From Nyssa sinensis (taxonomy: Eukaryota; Streptophyta; Magnoliopsida; Cornales; Nyssaceae), in NCBI GenBank assembly GCA_008638375.1, contig CM018032.1, forward strand, positions 35,051,751 to 35,115,750: DNA of 64,000 nt. Reading direction: 5' to 3'. The translations under genes were made by a program, and so were the position numbers. This document shows, piece by piece, positions 1 to 12,500 of the stretch; position 1 is the stretch's first letter, and each line of letters opens with the position of its first letter. The notes beneath the pieces were generated by a model, which saw only the letters and a list, made by a program, of their open reading frames with translations, ran no database searches and was not told the DNA's origin.

Positions 1-263
1 GCAAATATGATATACAAAGTGAATTTAAAAAATATTGAAGTCCTCATCAACCTTGGTCTACTACTGCTACTGTCACTTGAGACTACTAGTACCTGCCATT
101 CCCGTAAATAGTAGGGGTGAGTCATAATGCTTAGTAGGGTTCCAAAACACACAAGCACATAGGATGCAAAAATGAATGTAATCCCAATCATGTCAATCCT
201 TAATATCCCACATGTAACAATGCACAACAATAATCATAATCCAAATGACTATTAGATATAGAT
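1..263 (-). mobile_element. Old LTR fragment, left part, interrupted by the solo LTR at 264
   Basis: The text contains a GTAGGGGTGAGTCATAATGC stretch and related words of the kind found in the middle of long gypsy LTRs. The same background continues after the solo LTR at 4025. The 5-bp TAGAT at 259-263 is repeated at 4020-4024, so this was the target of that insertion. No coding sequence is seen. Orientation is inferred from loose resemblance to the minus-strand LTR at 52573 and is uncertain. Confidence 0.4.
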
Positions 264-874
264 TGTAACACCCCGACCCTGATTAAGTAATGATTAGTTA
301 CTAATCATTTATCTGAACCAAACATAAAGAATAATTAAGAAGCTAACCTAATTAGGAGTTGACCAGAAGAAACGGCGTCGAAAAATAAGTTACAGAATAA
401 AAGTTAAGTAGGAAATAGTGAAACTGCATTAATGCGCAGCCAAACAGGGCCTAAGCCCGAAATATGAAAAAAGGACCAAAAATTGTGGCCAAGAGGATTT
501 GATCCCTTGACCAAACTGGGCAGAATCTGTTTTACCAAAAAAATTACCATCTAGGCTAGGAGCACTTTTGTGTATACATGTGCAAAGATATATATTTAAA
601 TAGCACTCAGATTTGGCCATTCCCCAAAGTGACCAATACCCACACATGCAACACCTCAGCATGCATCATCCTAAGCCCTAGCCATCATGCCCCTCACCCC
701 ATGATTACACCTCCCTCCCAACCAAATTGCATGCAATACAATCATGCATTTGGGGAGATGAAACATCAAGAGGAGACTTGATATGTATATACAATCTCCA
801 TATATGCATGGAGAAAAATCAGATCTGTATTTTTGAGGGTTTAGTCTACTGTTTTATAGAGAGAGGAAGGGGTA

Positions 875-946
875 AGAGAGAGAGAGAGAGAGAGAGAATC
901 CTACAGAGAGAGTGGGAGAAGACAAGTGTGTGTGTGTGTGTGTGTG
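875..946. repeat. GA and TG microsatellites inside the solo LTR
   Basis: A (GA)n run at about 875-897 is followed by a (TG)n run at about 925-946. Both lie in the 5' third of the LTR. Comparable low-complexity tracts occupy the matching part of the related LTRs, for example (TA)n and CA-rich stretches near 46330-46560 and 55700-55900. Confidence 0.85.
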
Positions 947-1860
947 CAAGTTGTATACCTTGGTGAGCCATTGAAGGAGCTTGAGGAGGCCAAGGAACTG
1001 CACGAGGAGGATCAAATCCAACTCTTGAAGCTTCCATTTGAGCACAGTCGTGAGGGAGAAACCACTGTTCAAGGTTAGTGTTCAAAATCTTTTTTTGGAA
1101 ATTTTCCTACTAGATTTAGCTACTGTTTTATAGCTTTTAGGATCTGTTATTGCATGTGTAGTATTTTAACTTGAGAACTAGGTTGTTTGCGATTAAATTG
1201 GACCTACGAAACTGCCCCAGAACACAGAACTGTGAAAATCGCCATTGATGGACCTTGAGGTTGCAGGTCTGATCCGACCTCAACCAACTGAGCTTTTGAG
1301 GGTTGAAACATAAAATAGGACCTCTTAGGACCTTGGAAAACCCCAACCGCGACCTAGAAACCTAGGTTTAAACCCCCAAAAATGGCATTATTCTTTTCGG
1401 CCCAAATATGGATTCTTTGATTTTGACACTTAAACCGAAATTGTTGAGTTGGGAATTGAAGTGCATGTTGTAAAGGTTGCAGAGGACCAAACCTCATGCA
1501 AAATGGTGGAGAAACAGGGCCGTGTGACCCAACTGAAACTCTCCACGATATTCGGTTGAAACGAACCTCCATTGTTGAGCTCGAAGCTCCAAACCGATGC
1601 CAAACGAATGGCCTTACACCCAGAAGCCTTTTAGAACAAAAACCAGTAAGAATCGTTGCATGAATACCCACGAATTTGAGAAAAGAAATTCTAAAATTTC
1701 TAGGGCAACAGTGGCCCTATACGGGTAGGGACGATGAACAGTAACCGGGTCATGGATCGGGTCCTCGGGTCGGGCCCCGACCCGAATAAGAAACGGATAT
1801 AACCCATAAACTGTACTGCGTCGTTTTGATAACTGTTATTTTAAATTTAAATTGTAGGGC

Positions 1861-1879
1861 TGACGTCAACCTGACGTCA
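1861..1879 (+). promoter_or_regulatory. Paired TGACGTCA motif (as-1-like) in the LTR
   Basis: Two palindromic TGACGTCA octamers are separated by 3 bp (TGACGTCA-acc-TGACGTCA). TGACG pairs with nearly this spacing are known binding sites for plant TGA-class bZIP factors. The same pair occurs at 56962-56980 in the related solo LTR. In both copies it lies upstream of an AT-rich tract, which is consistent with the LTR promoter. A regulatory role is inferred. Confidence 0.5.
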
Positions 1880-2039
1880 GCACGTTACCTTGAACCGGTT
1901 AGAACCGGACTGGACCGGTCTGGTTCAGTTGCATACGGACTGAACCCTTTGGTTCAGTTTAAATCTTTTGGAAATTATGAAACAGCCCCAACAGTTTTAG
2001 GAAATTTAACTCTGGCCCAATTTTTGGAATTTTATTTCA

Positions 2040-2145
2040 TTTATACCCCTAATAAATTAATAAATAATAAATTAAATTATTTAATTAATTTATTAATTAA
2101 TTATTAATTAAATTATTTAATTAATTTATTAATTAAATAAAAATG
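2040..2145. repeat. TTAATTAA-rich tract in the LTR
   Basis: This run of overlapping TTAATTAA and AATAAATTA words is almost pure A/T. Similar tracts sit in corresponding places of related LTRs (45175-45240, 54145-54175, 57175-57225), next to the words for 'alignable to acccct' (TACCCCT) and the hairpin modules. It may hold the LTR TATA region, but no start site can be fixed. Confidence 0.6.
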
Positions 2146-2231
2146 ACCAAATTACCCCTAGGTCATAAATAAGTCAAACGGAGTCCGAATAAATCAAATG
2201 AATAGTGTATTTTCACTATTTCAAGCATTCT

Positions 2232-2528
2232 GGACTCAATGGCAGAGTCCGATTCGGAAAACCAAGTCCCGAAAAATACAAACACGTAGGTATAAATGAC
2301 TGTATTGCCCTCAATATGCCCGATGTCCAAATAAGGCAAGTTATTAGTGCATTCTTATTATCTCGACACTTCTGAGATCAACGGTGAGGTCCAGTTCACG
2401 AGACGGGACTCAAAAAAATATAACGTGCGAAATGACCAAACTACCCCTAAGGTACCCGAAGCCCAAATGAAACTAAAAGATAGTCTATTTTGACTATGTC
2501 GGACATTCCAAACCCAACGGTGAAGTCC
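2232..2528 (+). repeat. Array of three 19-nt hairpin modules in the LTR
   Basis: GGACTC-N7-GAGTCC at 2232-2250 forms a perfect 6-bp stem with a 7-nt loop. Weaker copies follow at 2374-2392 and 2510-2528, giving a spacing of 136-142 bp. Each copy sits in a longer diverged repeat containing words such as 'AAATGACCAAAYTACCCCT' and 'TCAAACGRAGTCCGAATAAA'. The module recurs in every large LTR of the window. Confidence 0.7.
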
Positions 2529-4024
2529 ATAACACCAAAATAGGTACTGAAAATTTAGTCACGTGAAAAATAAAACTCATCAAGTCACCGCGAGTTGACC
2601 AGTAAGACCAATCCTAGGAAGTTAGGATATGTCAGGCCGAAAATTAAATGAAAGAGCATGAATAGGTAACGATTTAAGGTAAATGTAAAGTTAACGAGTT
2701 CTTTATAATTTTCTTAGGAAATACAAAGGAAAGGGAAAAGCCCACCAGTAGTGCAAACCCGGGAAATCAAGGTGAGTAACCTCACATTTGAAGTGGAGAT
2801 TTAATTCCACGGATTTGAATGATGTTTTAAATATCAAATTCTGTCTTTACACGATTCCGTTTTAAATATTCTGTTATGACATGCTTCCTGAATAATTTAT
2901 TACTGTTCTTTGAAATATACTTCTGCATGTCTAAAATTTCGATTTCAAATGTTATTATATATCCTGAATTTACATGTTTCACGTATTTCAATACCCTATC
3001 ATGAGATTATGAACTGTATGTTTTGAATGCTTTTAAATGCATCCACACGAAGGAATTATGGGTTAAATGCTTTTAAATGCAAGATAAATTGTGCATAAGC
3101 ACCACGGATTTCTATCGGGTTTCTCAGGAACCCAACTACGATACGAATAAATGCCAGGTAGCAGGATCTAATCCCCCAGGCATATGAGATATCTCCACGA
3201 AAAGTAAAATGGGAATCTGGTTCGAAACGGATTCTGTTAATGAAAGTGATAAGGTGTGTGTTGAAAATGGAAACAGGCTTTTTCCTCATTTTCACCATGC
3301 ATATTTACATGATTTGAAATTCATATACTTTATTTCGAAAGTACAAGTTAGCTTGAATACTTTAATGTTTTAAAGCCATTGTTTAAAGAATGCATATGCT
3401 CTATGTTCCAAGTATACGAGCAATTGGTAGTGAGTATTTTACAAAATTCTCACGTGCGAAACCACTACCAATTGAAACCCCATGACAGATGTTAGAATTA
3501 CTCACTGGGCTTTTCGAAGCTCACCCCATTCCCTAACATTTTTCAGGTGATGACGATGGGTGGACCCTTGCCCAATTTGGGGAGAAATGATAGGCAACTC
3601 TTTTAGGATCTGGAGATATTTTGAGAAGTATTAGGGCCTACGATTGGCCGAATTTTGATGTCGTACTTTTGGACAATTATGTATATAAGCCCAAGAGGCA
3701 ACCAATATGTACTTAAGCCCTTGAGGCATTCGAATATGTATCATGTATAAGACTTTAAGTTTTAGTATGCTCTGATGTGATTATTCATGTGTACCGCTAT
3801 GAAGAGCGACAGTACCGGACAGCTGTGCGAAAGTTTTTAAACAGATTTTTAATAAAAAAAAAAAGAAAAAAAAAGAAAAGGGTTTTCACGCTTCCGCAAA
3901 TCAAGGCCGCACCGCTATCCGATACCATCGCCTATGTTTCGCCTTGCCCTCAGGCTTCCGGGCCTGAAGGCGGCGGTCGCGATCCGAGATCCGCACAGGG
4001 TGGGTTTCGGGTTGTGACATAGAT

Positions 4025-4990
4025 AAACATATCCATATACTAGCATGCAAATCAACTCTGGACATCTCATGAATCCAAATATATAACACGAATATATATA
4101 TATATATACACACACTAGATCCACCATGCATCATCAACTCTTGCGCAAGACAATATCAATAATGTAATACCAAGATGTCCAATCCACAACACAAATCTTG
4201 AAAGATCAACAAAAATAAATCATCCACCAAATGCATTTCATGCACACCTATGCTCTATGCATGAATACTTCCATGACTGCAATATTTTATGCTCTATGAT
4301 TTCATGCTCATGTTTTAACCACACACTGGGCCCCCATCAAGTCCTTTAACCTATGGATCTACAAAATCAATACTCGAGGTGTCGTTCATGTGTTATTAAC
4401 CCATAAGACCTAGAAATCTCCCACGCGGATTTACGACCCACAATTAAAGGAAAACAAAATACGAGTAATCACAATCCATCTGCAATTGTCTCATCACATC
4501 TATAGTGGCTTGCTACTCGCAAATGATAACCTTAGCACCTCAGCCCTTTATCCCATGGGGTATTGGAATATGTATCATATCCTAGATATGGCTTATTAGC
4601 TCATGAGACCTCACCTATAAAGCAATCATATCACACTTCCCAAGACATTTCATCTAATTTCATCATCGTATTCACATCAACCATGAAATGTTAATACACG
4701 ACTTATATCATACATGATGCGGTGCACAATGCCAGTATGCATAAAACTCATTTGCACACCAAAGATATATACACACATCTCATGGGATCAATCACAAGGT
4801 CTCAAGGCATACAATATCCATAAGCATCGTATCATTAACTAGAAACTAAGTGTCATCATATAGGTCTAATAATGTGTTTATATCATGAAATCAGTTCATA
4901 CACACATCATGATAAGTAAGATAGAATATATACAACAATCAAGCGATAAGTATATAATGAGAAGCATACATCAACAATAAATCAATACAT
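4025..4990 (-). mobile_element. Old LTR fragment, continuation of 1-263
   Basis: This is AT-rich text with no coding potential. Patches such as 'acccataagacc', 'ggatttacgaccca' and 'acgagtaatcacaatcc' loosely match the fragment at 43540-43640 plus 46672-46720. Both look like old relatives of the same LTR superfamily that served as insertion targets. Precise ends cannot be set. Confidence 0.35.
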
Positions 4991-4995
4991 GGAAC

Positions 4996-5535
4996 TGATG
5001 CAGCACTTTTTGGTTGATGTGGATTCCGAGCTCTGCTCTTTGAAAAACACTCAAAAAAAAGATCATAGGGCCACCGGATTGGCTCTGGCGGTAGCCGCTC
5101 CGATGCTTAAGTCAATAAAACTGAATTAAAAGACTATAATGTAAGCCAAAGAATGAGCATGAAAATAAAGGCGTACCTTAGAGTTTTATTTATAGGCTAG
5201 AGATTTCCTTAGTTGATTAGGATTTGGAGCCATGAATATAGGGATTTGATCATCAAAGAATAGCAGTTACCATGTTGGATACTGCGCTTAAGAGATATCT
5301 GTGAGTGGCAGTTTCCTTATTGAAGACTGTTTCCTTATCCTTTGCTCGGTAGGGCGTTAAGACGGTGATGAGCTCTGACCCCCGGAGAGTGCTCTAAAGG
5401 CCTGGTGCTCAGGCCTGTGAGTTCTGGAAGAGAAGGGAGCAAGTATGTTTTGAATGGTCGAGTATGCTCTGGATGTCCGAGCTTCATAGTCACACGTGTC
5501 ACATGGGGACTGGTTTGTCACTTTGTGGTATATCA
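4996..5535 (+). mobile_element. Solo LTR of a short-LTR family, copy 1 (540 bp)
   Basis: It starts TGATGCAGCACTTTT and ends GTGGTATATCA. It is bounded by a perfect 5-bp duplication GGAAC at 4991-4995 and 5536-5540. No internal domain is present. A second copy in the opposite orientation lies at 6092-6706, sharing words such as CACCGGATTGGCTC and CGGTAGCCGCTCCGATGCTT. The family cannot be classified, because no protein-coding part is in the window. Confidence 0.85.
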
Positions 5536-5630
5536 GGAACTAATATTAGTCATTACCATACCATAAAGGGATACTACTTATGCTCTTTGTATTATGCATT
5601 AGGTGTCATATGAATTCATGTCATAGTATT

Positions 5631-8600
5631 TGTTGGCAATAGAGTTTTGATGATGTATATGATTCATGTAATCTAGACATCAACACAAGAATGAGTGTTT
5701 GTTTGGTAATTGAACTATACTGTCATGTTTTCTCTTATATGTAAAATAAGAAAATTAATCTTAAGCATAACCAAATAAGTATGAAGTATAGAATCCAAAT
5801 TGATAATTTTGATGGTATTTAAACTAAATAATGACACAAATTAACACATGATCATAGTTGTGCATTACATACATAAAGATAACCAATGTGAAACTTAACT
5901 TGTATATTGAATTTATAGACATGGCTATTGTGTGATTATAATTGAAATCATGCACTAAATTTAGGATCATAAAAAGTGTTTTGCTATAACTTTCTCATGA
6001 AAATGATATTTAATATCTAAAAAAAAAAAAGTATGACTAAGCAACACGCTAATGTTATAACTTGTTAATGTACTTAGGATTGATATAAACCTGGTATACC
6101 ACAAACAGACGCACCAGTCACCTTGAGACACATGTGCTTACAGAGCTGATATTCTTGATCATACAGAGCAGCCATAAGCCTTCAGGGCATCCTCGTATAT
6201 ATACATCATACAGAGCTGATATTCTCGGTTATACAGTGCAGGCGGAGCCTCCAAGGCATTCTCATGCGCATATCTTCCAAACCTTATGCTCTGGGCGATA
6301 TTCATTCAACATCTCATATGGTTCCGACCTTATGGTTTCCTTAATAACTACCAAGCAGAGAATAAGGAAACAGCCTTCAACACAGAAACTACTATCTATG
6401 ATTATCTCCATCTACGACACAATACTCCACAAGGTAACTGCAATATCCGATGATCAAATCCCTATATTCATGGCATCGAATCCTAATCAACTTAGGAAGG
6501 CCACGACCTATAAATTAAACCCTAAAGGTACGCTTTATTTTTAGGCTCATTCTTTGGCTTTCAATATAGTCTTTCAATTCCTTTTACTTACTTAAGCATC
6601 GGAGCGGCTACCGCCGGAGCCAATCCGGTGGTCCTCTGATCATCTTTCTGAGTGTTCTACAGGTCACGGAGCCCACACTTATTGCGAGTCGAAAAGTGCA
6701 GCATCAAAACCATTAAGTAAGAATAGCTAAGTAATGTGTTCAACATTTGAGCAAAAGTATGCAACATGCAAAATTGTTCAACTAAGGATTAAAAAAATGG
6801 AAGAATTAAGAGCAAATCTTGATATAGCTCATTACCTCTAAATGTAAATCCTAAAGGTTATAAATCAAGATAGGTATACATGCTCTAAAATATTCAATCA
6901 CATAAATAGGCTAAGTTGTTCAATTGCATAAATCTAATTCGAATTCAAATATACCTTTAAACATTCTTGTATATGAGTAGCGCATTCAAGAACCTTAAAC
7001 ATGAGTTAAAAATTGGTTAGACAATAACTCATGAAGATCAATATATATATAAGTTGCACATAAGATTTAGCATGTAAAGCATATGCATGAAGTAAAATTG
7101 TTAGATTCATGCATATTCAAACAAATGCACAAACTAGTTCTAAGTCATGACTTTCATAGGCTCTCATCAATGGAAAAATAAGCAACTAATATAAGGTCAT
7201 GATATTTAGGATACATCCTTGTAAAAATAATGTAAAACTCATATGGATGCATATTGTAGGAAGTCTTTCATGAATAAACAAATGTAGTAAATGTAAAATT
7301 CATGAATGACTTTATGCTTGAAAATTTAACCGTATAATTGGTTTCTTGAATTGAAGTTTATAACACATACTTAAATGTGATCTAACCATGCAACCTAGAA
7401 GTATCTGTTTAATCTTGAAACATGTTGCAAATCAAGTGAACAATATAATGGATGAAGCAACAATGCAAATTGGTCAAATAGATCAAGAAAGAGATGACCA
7501 ATACTTAAAAGGTTCAAGCAAATGAAGAAATCTACTTCAAAGATCAAGCATTAAGTCAAACTCAAGCAGGTGGATGCACTCAAGCCCAAGGAATCAAATG
7601 AAGTCAAGTGAAGACTTTAATTTTTATTATTTTGGGTTCTTGAGTGGTTTAGGATTCATTGATCAAAACGTAATGCTCTAAGTATTTAAGTGATCAACTA
7701 AAATTAATCAACAAAATGACTTTTTAAAAGGAAATATTGATATACCTTAAGATTTTAAAAATCAAGTTAAATTAAAGTTAAAAACTTTGAAAGGATTGAT
7801 TAATCATGAACTTAATGCATTTCTATTTTAGTGATCAATTAAAATCAATCACAAAATTATTTTTCAAAGGATTTCATTGATATACTTTAAGCCTTGAAAA
7901 ATTAAGTTATTTGAAAATCAGAATTTTGGTCAAGATAGGCAAAATACCTAATCTACCAAAATCAATCGACTAATTCTCAAATTAGTCAACTGATTGGTTT
8001 TTACAAATATGAACCTCTAAGGCCTCTAGAAAAATCAGTTGACTAGATTATGATCTAGTCGACTAATTTTGTCATTTTGGCAATCGGGAATTCAAATTTT
8101 GAATTGATCTAAAAGGGGCAACGGCTAGTTTTTGAAACGCAACGGCTATATCTTTCAAATGCTTATAAATAGATGTTTTATATAGCATTCATTGCTAATA
8201 ACTCTTGCATGTAAACTTTCAATCTTTGTTATTAACATTAGATCTAACAACTTCTAAATCTAGATCTAAAAGTTCTACTCATCTTTAAATACTCTGAGCT
8301 TATCATTGATCAATCTATAGAATGAGAGTTTTTATTTTACCAAATCCACTCTTCAAGAGAGTACTATTGGTAGTATTCTTTTTTACATCTCATTGTGGTG
8401 AGATTTGCAAATAGGCTTTATCTGTGTGTGAGGCAAACAGGGTTTGCTGGGATAAAAGGACTGAGGTCTTTGCTTTGGGATAAGAGGGTTATGGTCTTGG
8501 CTTTATAAATGTTTGGTCTCAACCTGCAAGGAGGTCACTATAATGAAAAAACTTAAGTGGGGATGCTTGAGTTGAGACGTAGGAAGTTTTTCGAATCTCA

Positions 8601-8744
8601 TAAAAATCTTGTTTTTCCATTTCTTTTCCATACTCTCTTTTACTTTCTTGCACTTTAATTGTTTTATATTTTAAATATTGTAAAAGTTACTAATATTTAC
8701 AAATTACCCTATTCACCCCCTCTAGGGTAAATATCTTGGCAACA
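5631..8744 (+). mobile_element. Solo LTR of Sirevirus/Maximus-like Ty1/copia type
   Basis: It begins TGTTGGCAATAGAGTTTTGA and ends CTTGGCAACA, with a perfect 5-bp duplication GTATT at 5626-5630 and 8745-8749. The opening words, the internal paired TAGTCGACTA-like motifs near 7960-8070, the 'gtgtgtgaggcaaacagggt' stretch near 8422 and the TTCACCCCCTCTAGG near its end are typical of Sirevirus LTRs. Another solo LTR (6092-6706) is inserted in it; without that insert it is about 2.5 kb. No primer-binding site or coding region follows the right end. Confidence 0.85.
6092..6706 (-). mobile_element. Solo LTR of the short-LTR family, copy 2, nested in the Sirevirus LTR
   Basis: Read on the minus strand it begins TGATGCTGCACTTTT and ends TGGTATACCA. 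It is flanked by the 5-bp duplication AAACC at 6087-6091 and 6707-6711. It is homologous to 4996-5535 in the opposite orientation. The two make an inverted pair of roughly 540-615 bp arms with a 556-bp spacer. The open frame at 6134-6544 lies entirely in this LTR and has no protein features. Being inside the Sirevirus LTR, this insertion is the younger of the two. Confidence 0.85.
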
Positions 8745-8822
8745 GTATTCTTGGTCGCCCTAACCCTTACTATTTAAGTTTTATATCAATTTTATGAGTT
8801 TCTTAGGGTTAATCATACTTTA

Positions 8823-9520
8823 TGTAATACCCCGACCCAGTTAACTTGGAAAATTATTCATAACGATGATTAATTATAGAGATTTATCCTAATGATTGTG
8901 GGCATTTTGTTTGAGGCAATTAGTCTATGAATTTAGGGACAATGGCACATGTATGTGTAATTAGCCATTAAATTGGTAATGGTCATTCTTAAAAGTGTCA
9001 TTAAATGACAAAGACTATTTTTTGATAAAAAAGAAAATCATAATTAGTGTTAATTATTGACTAACACATGAGTAATTTTAGGTTAATTGGTGTACAACTG
9101 CACTTAATTGGAGACTTAGGACCCTAATTCTTGTATGGATAATAATATAGAATATGATCATGATGGTACAAGGTATGATGTTATGATGAGGTATGATAAC
9201 AAGATGTGGCACATGATATGAAATAATAAACATGCATTAAAAATAGACCAATGACTAGTATGTATATCACGTGGTGTATATATGATGTATATACATTTAA
9301 TGTGTATAAAATAAATAAAATCCCGACAATATCCATTATGAAAATCAAATTTTTAGAAGATAAATGAGTTGATTGAGGTGTCCATTGTTGAGGGGCTAAG
9401 GGTTGCATTGATAGCATTCAATTCAATTTTATCCTGTTACGGGATTTGAACAAGTCTAATCATAAGACCAAACTAGAAATTAAAGGAAATTAAAAAAATG
9501 ACCTATATTTTATACACTTG
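8823..9520 (+). mobile_element. Truncated start of a large gypsy-type LTR
   Basis: TGTAATACCCCGACCCAG at 8823 matches the start of the LTR at 61554 (TGTAATACCCCGACCCAA) almost exactly. The following AT-rich text resembles the same LTR region. No matching LTR end (GTGACA) or 5-bp duplication was found downstream, so the right part is lost. The right limit given here is approximate. Confidence 0.5.
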
Positions 9521-12500
9521 ACTATGATGATTAGTCCTATTACCTTCCTATCAGGGTCCCAATGACCCCTTAGTCCTGTCCAATGGATTAGGGACGTGAT
9601 AACATATGAACATGTAGTGGTTTAAGGACGACAATCATTGCATGAAACTTGCACACTATTGAGGCAAGTGGATTTGAGGATTGTGGTTGGTGTTGGAGAG
9701 TGCAGAAACTATTCAAACTGAAGAGTATAACGAGAAGTTGTAGACAGACTAGAAAGATATCAATGATGGTGATAGGTTAATTGTTTGTGGAGAAGATTGT
9801 GTACTTGTATTGTGTTCTTTTTGACTAGTGAACTTTTACAGCTTCGTGTGAGTTTTCTTTTCAATGAAGGTTCACCACGTATGTCATCATGTCCTTAATA
9901 TTCTCAATATTTTATTATATTATTGAGATACTTGATATACTTGAGAAAATTGCTTAAATAATTTAACAAGGAAATTTCTTAGGTGATAATCAATCTCATA
10001 TGATTAAATACAGTGACAAGTAAGACATCAATCATAATTACTTGGACCAAATTTTATTAGGTTTTGATTAATTAACCGGTGATTTCCACATATTTGAATC
10101 ATCCTTTATAAGGGTGTGCTTTGTCAGTATATTTAGTAACTCAAATCAATTCAAGAGTGTGAATAATTGTTGTACTAAGACCATTTGTGGACTTATGAGG
10201 TTTCTTTTATAAATATTTTTAATCCACTTTTGTAGGAACTCGTCCATTTTAAGACTAATACTCCAGTTAAAATAAAATAAAAAAATCGGCCTCGCACTCA
10301 AAAATTTCATATTATAGCTATTCATTCTTGAGAGGATTGAACCCTTTATTCAAATGTCTGTATTCTGGGTTGAAGTTGGAGAGCTGTCGCTGGAATTGCT
10401 AACACGTGAAGTTGGGTTGAAGATTGCTCATACTTTTTGTTTGGATCTGTAAGTTGATGTTACCCTATATAAACTTATTTGACACTGAAGATTCGGTATT
10501 TCTACAAAAACTTCAAACATGCCCAACATATAAATACCACTTTCAACCTAGTAAAAAAAAATAATTGAAGTAGTGTTCGATTTATCAATGTTTGCGAGTG
10601 ATAAAGGGCAAACCCAGTGCACGAGACTTCTACCACTATGCGATCTAGAGAAAGTTAGATGTACACAACCTTACTCCCGCCAGCAAAGAGGTCAATTAGG
10701 TAAAAACCAACCCTCTCGTACACAGTAGTCGCCTCGCACTCAAAGCCCCTTCTCCCACTTTGATGGCCTGAATTTTTTTACCATTACCCCAATCAATGAC
10801 CCCCTTACAAAAACTCTGTAAATTGGAATTTACAGTCCTGCTCTAGTAAATAAAGCACACAAAGTCTTGTTGCTGCAATGAATGAAAATAAACTTTTAGA
10901 GGGATCTAAGTGAAACAGAAACACATGAACATTAGATTCTGATCTTATGAAAGTATATGGACCTCCTACGAAAATGATGGCGTCATTACTTTTAAGGATG
11001 AATTACCAAATTCAAATCCTATAATTTTCTTTGTATTTTGAACTCAAGTTTCCAATAAACATACTCATCTTTGCTTCCCTTTGGCAATAATGATGATGTT
11101 TTCATATCATGCTACCAAATTCTGCCAGAAATTATCATATGTATGAACAATATATATATATGTCAGCATCCAAATTCCTTATCATTCTTTATACACGTTA
11201 ATGGTGACAACAAATTGAAATAGAGCTACCATTTGAATTTGCAGGATCTGTATTTTGTTTGCAATTTCACCAAAAAGTTAATTATTATACATACAACAGA
11301 GCCACAAAGCACAAGCACAGATTGGTACTATGAAGACCAGTCCACATCCTTACAAGAAGAGAAAATACGTATGACAGCAAAAAAGTGAAAAAGTAAAAGG
11401 TTCTAAACAAAATTCAAACAGAGAGTAGAGAATTCTGTTTGCATCCAATTCTCTGATCTGAATGCAAGAGAAACTTTATTAAGAACACTCAAATGTCTCC
11501 TCTTAGTAGGATACCAAATCAGGCTATATATACTTTCTCAACTGCAATGTTAAGATGTAATATGCATTTTTTCTATGAATAATATTCCATCAACATCTCA
11601 CAATCAAATGCATAGAATATTACCTCAAACTTATACCAATTAGGAGGGGAAAAAAAGTTCTGTTGCACTTGGCAGCAGCCAAGAGTATTTGATCATCAAT
11701 GCAAACTGTGATGATAAATAAAGTCCAATGCCACTGAACCATCAACAGCAGCTAAGAAGTCTCCAACCATTATGCAAGGAATTAGTCAAGTTTTTACACT
11801 GCATTTCAACATCCCATTGTGTCTTATAGATGATTCTGCCTGTCAAATAGAAACAATGTTCACCTTAGAAGATTATTCTTCCAACAACTTATGTAAAGTA
11901 AATGATATCACACGAGAAATTAGCATTTTAGAATCAATCAACCTGGGAGCAAAATTTGAGTCAAGTTCTACACCTGCAATCTCAACTTCAATTTTATAGG
12001 CATACTATAGCTCAACTAAGTAATGCAAGTTTCCAAATTCTAGTTTTTTTTTTTTTTTTTGTCCTTTTTCTAGAACCAATCACTGGATATTATTTTCCAT
12101 TAGACCGAAGGAAGCCCACAATAGCAATAGTGAAAGCTTCTGTGTTTGTGTTTTATAATGCATATGCGGCCTAACTAATTAAGGCATATAACAATCTACA
12201 TGTTTCCAACTTCATGACAAAGGAAAAGGTATGCATTCAATACACTGGCTAGAACTCAATCAAATAGATCCTATAGCTTTTAAACATTTACATAAGCATT
12301 AACTGAAAACCATCAACTCACAGTTCAAATAACAAAATCCATAATTCACAAGGATTTGATACTAATTTGAATCACAAACATAACCAAAAATACCAAAACT
12401 CCATTCTACCTAATAATCCATTAGCAACTTTAAATACTACAAATTTTACTATTATCCTTCCAATCCACCTCTTTTTAGCAAGGAAAAAAAAACCCTATTA

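Larger units (their letters stand above)
264..4019 (+). mobile_element. Solo LTR, large gypsy-type family, subfamily A (3,756 bp)
   Basis: It begins TGTAACACCCCGACCC and ends GGGTTTCGGGTTGTGACA. It is flanked by a perfect 5-bp duplication TAGAT (259-263 and 4020-4024), the mark of integrase-mediated insertion. No gag, pol, primer-binding site or polypurine tract is inside, so it is a solo LTR left by LTR-LTR recombination. It shares its terminal signature and internal hairpin modules with the LTRs at 13347, 43637, 52573, 55312 and 61554. The minus-strand copy at 52573 is attached to a Ty3/gypsy polyprotein, which assigns the superfamily. Open frames inside it (for example 1354-1671 and 1826-2107) have no recognisable domain and are not genes. 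Confidence 0.9.

Noticed and set aside
6134..6544. 136-codon open frame as a gene
   Set aside because: It lies wholly in a solo LTR, has no domain, and its homologous copy at 4996-5535 does not keep the frame.
4996..6706. A single foldback or long-TIR DNA transposon
   Set aside because: Each arm has its own perfect 5-bp duplication (GGAAC and AAACC) and TG…CA ends, so they are two separate solo LTRs. The spacer also contains the start of the Sirevirus LTR.
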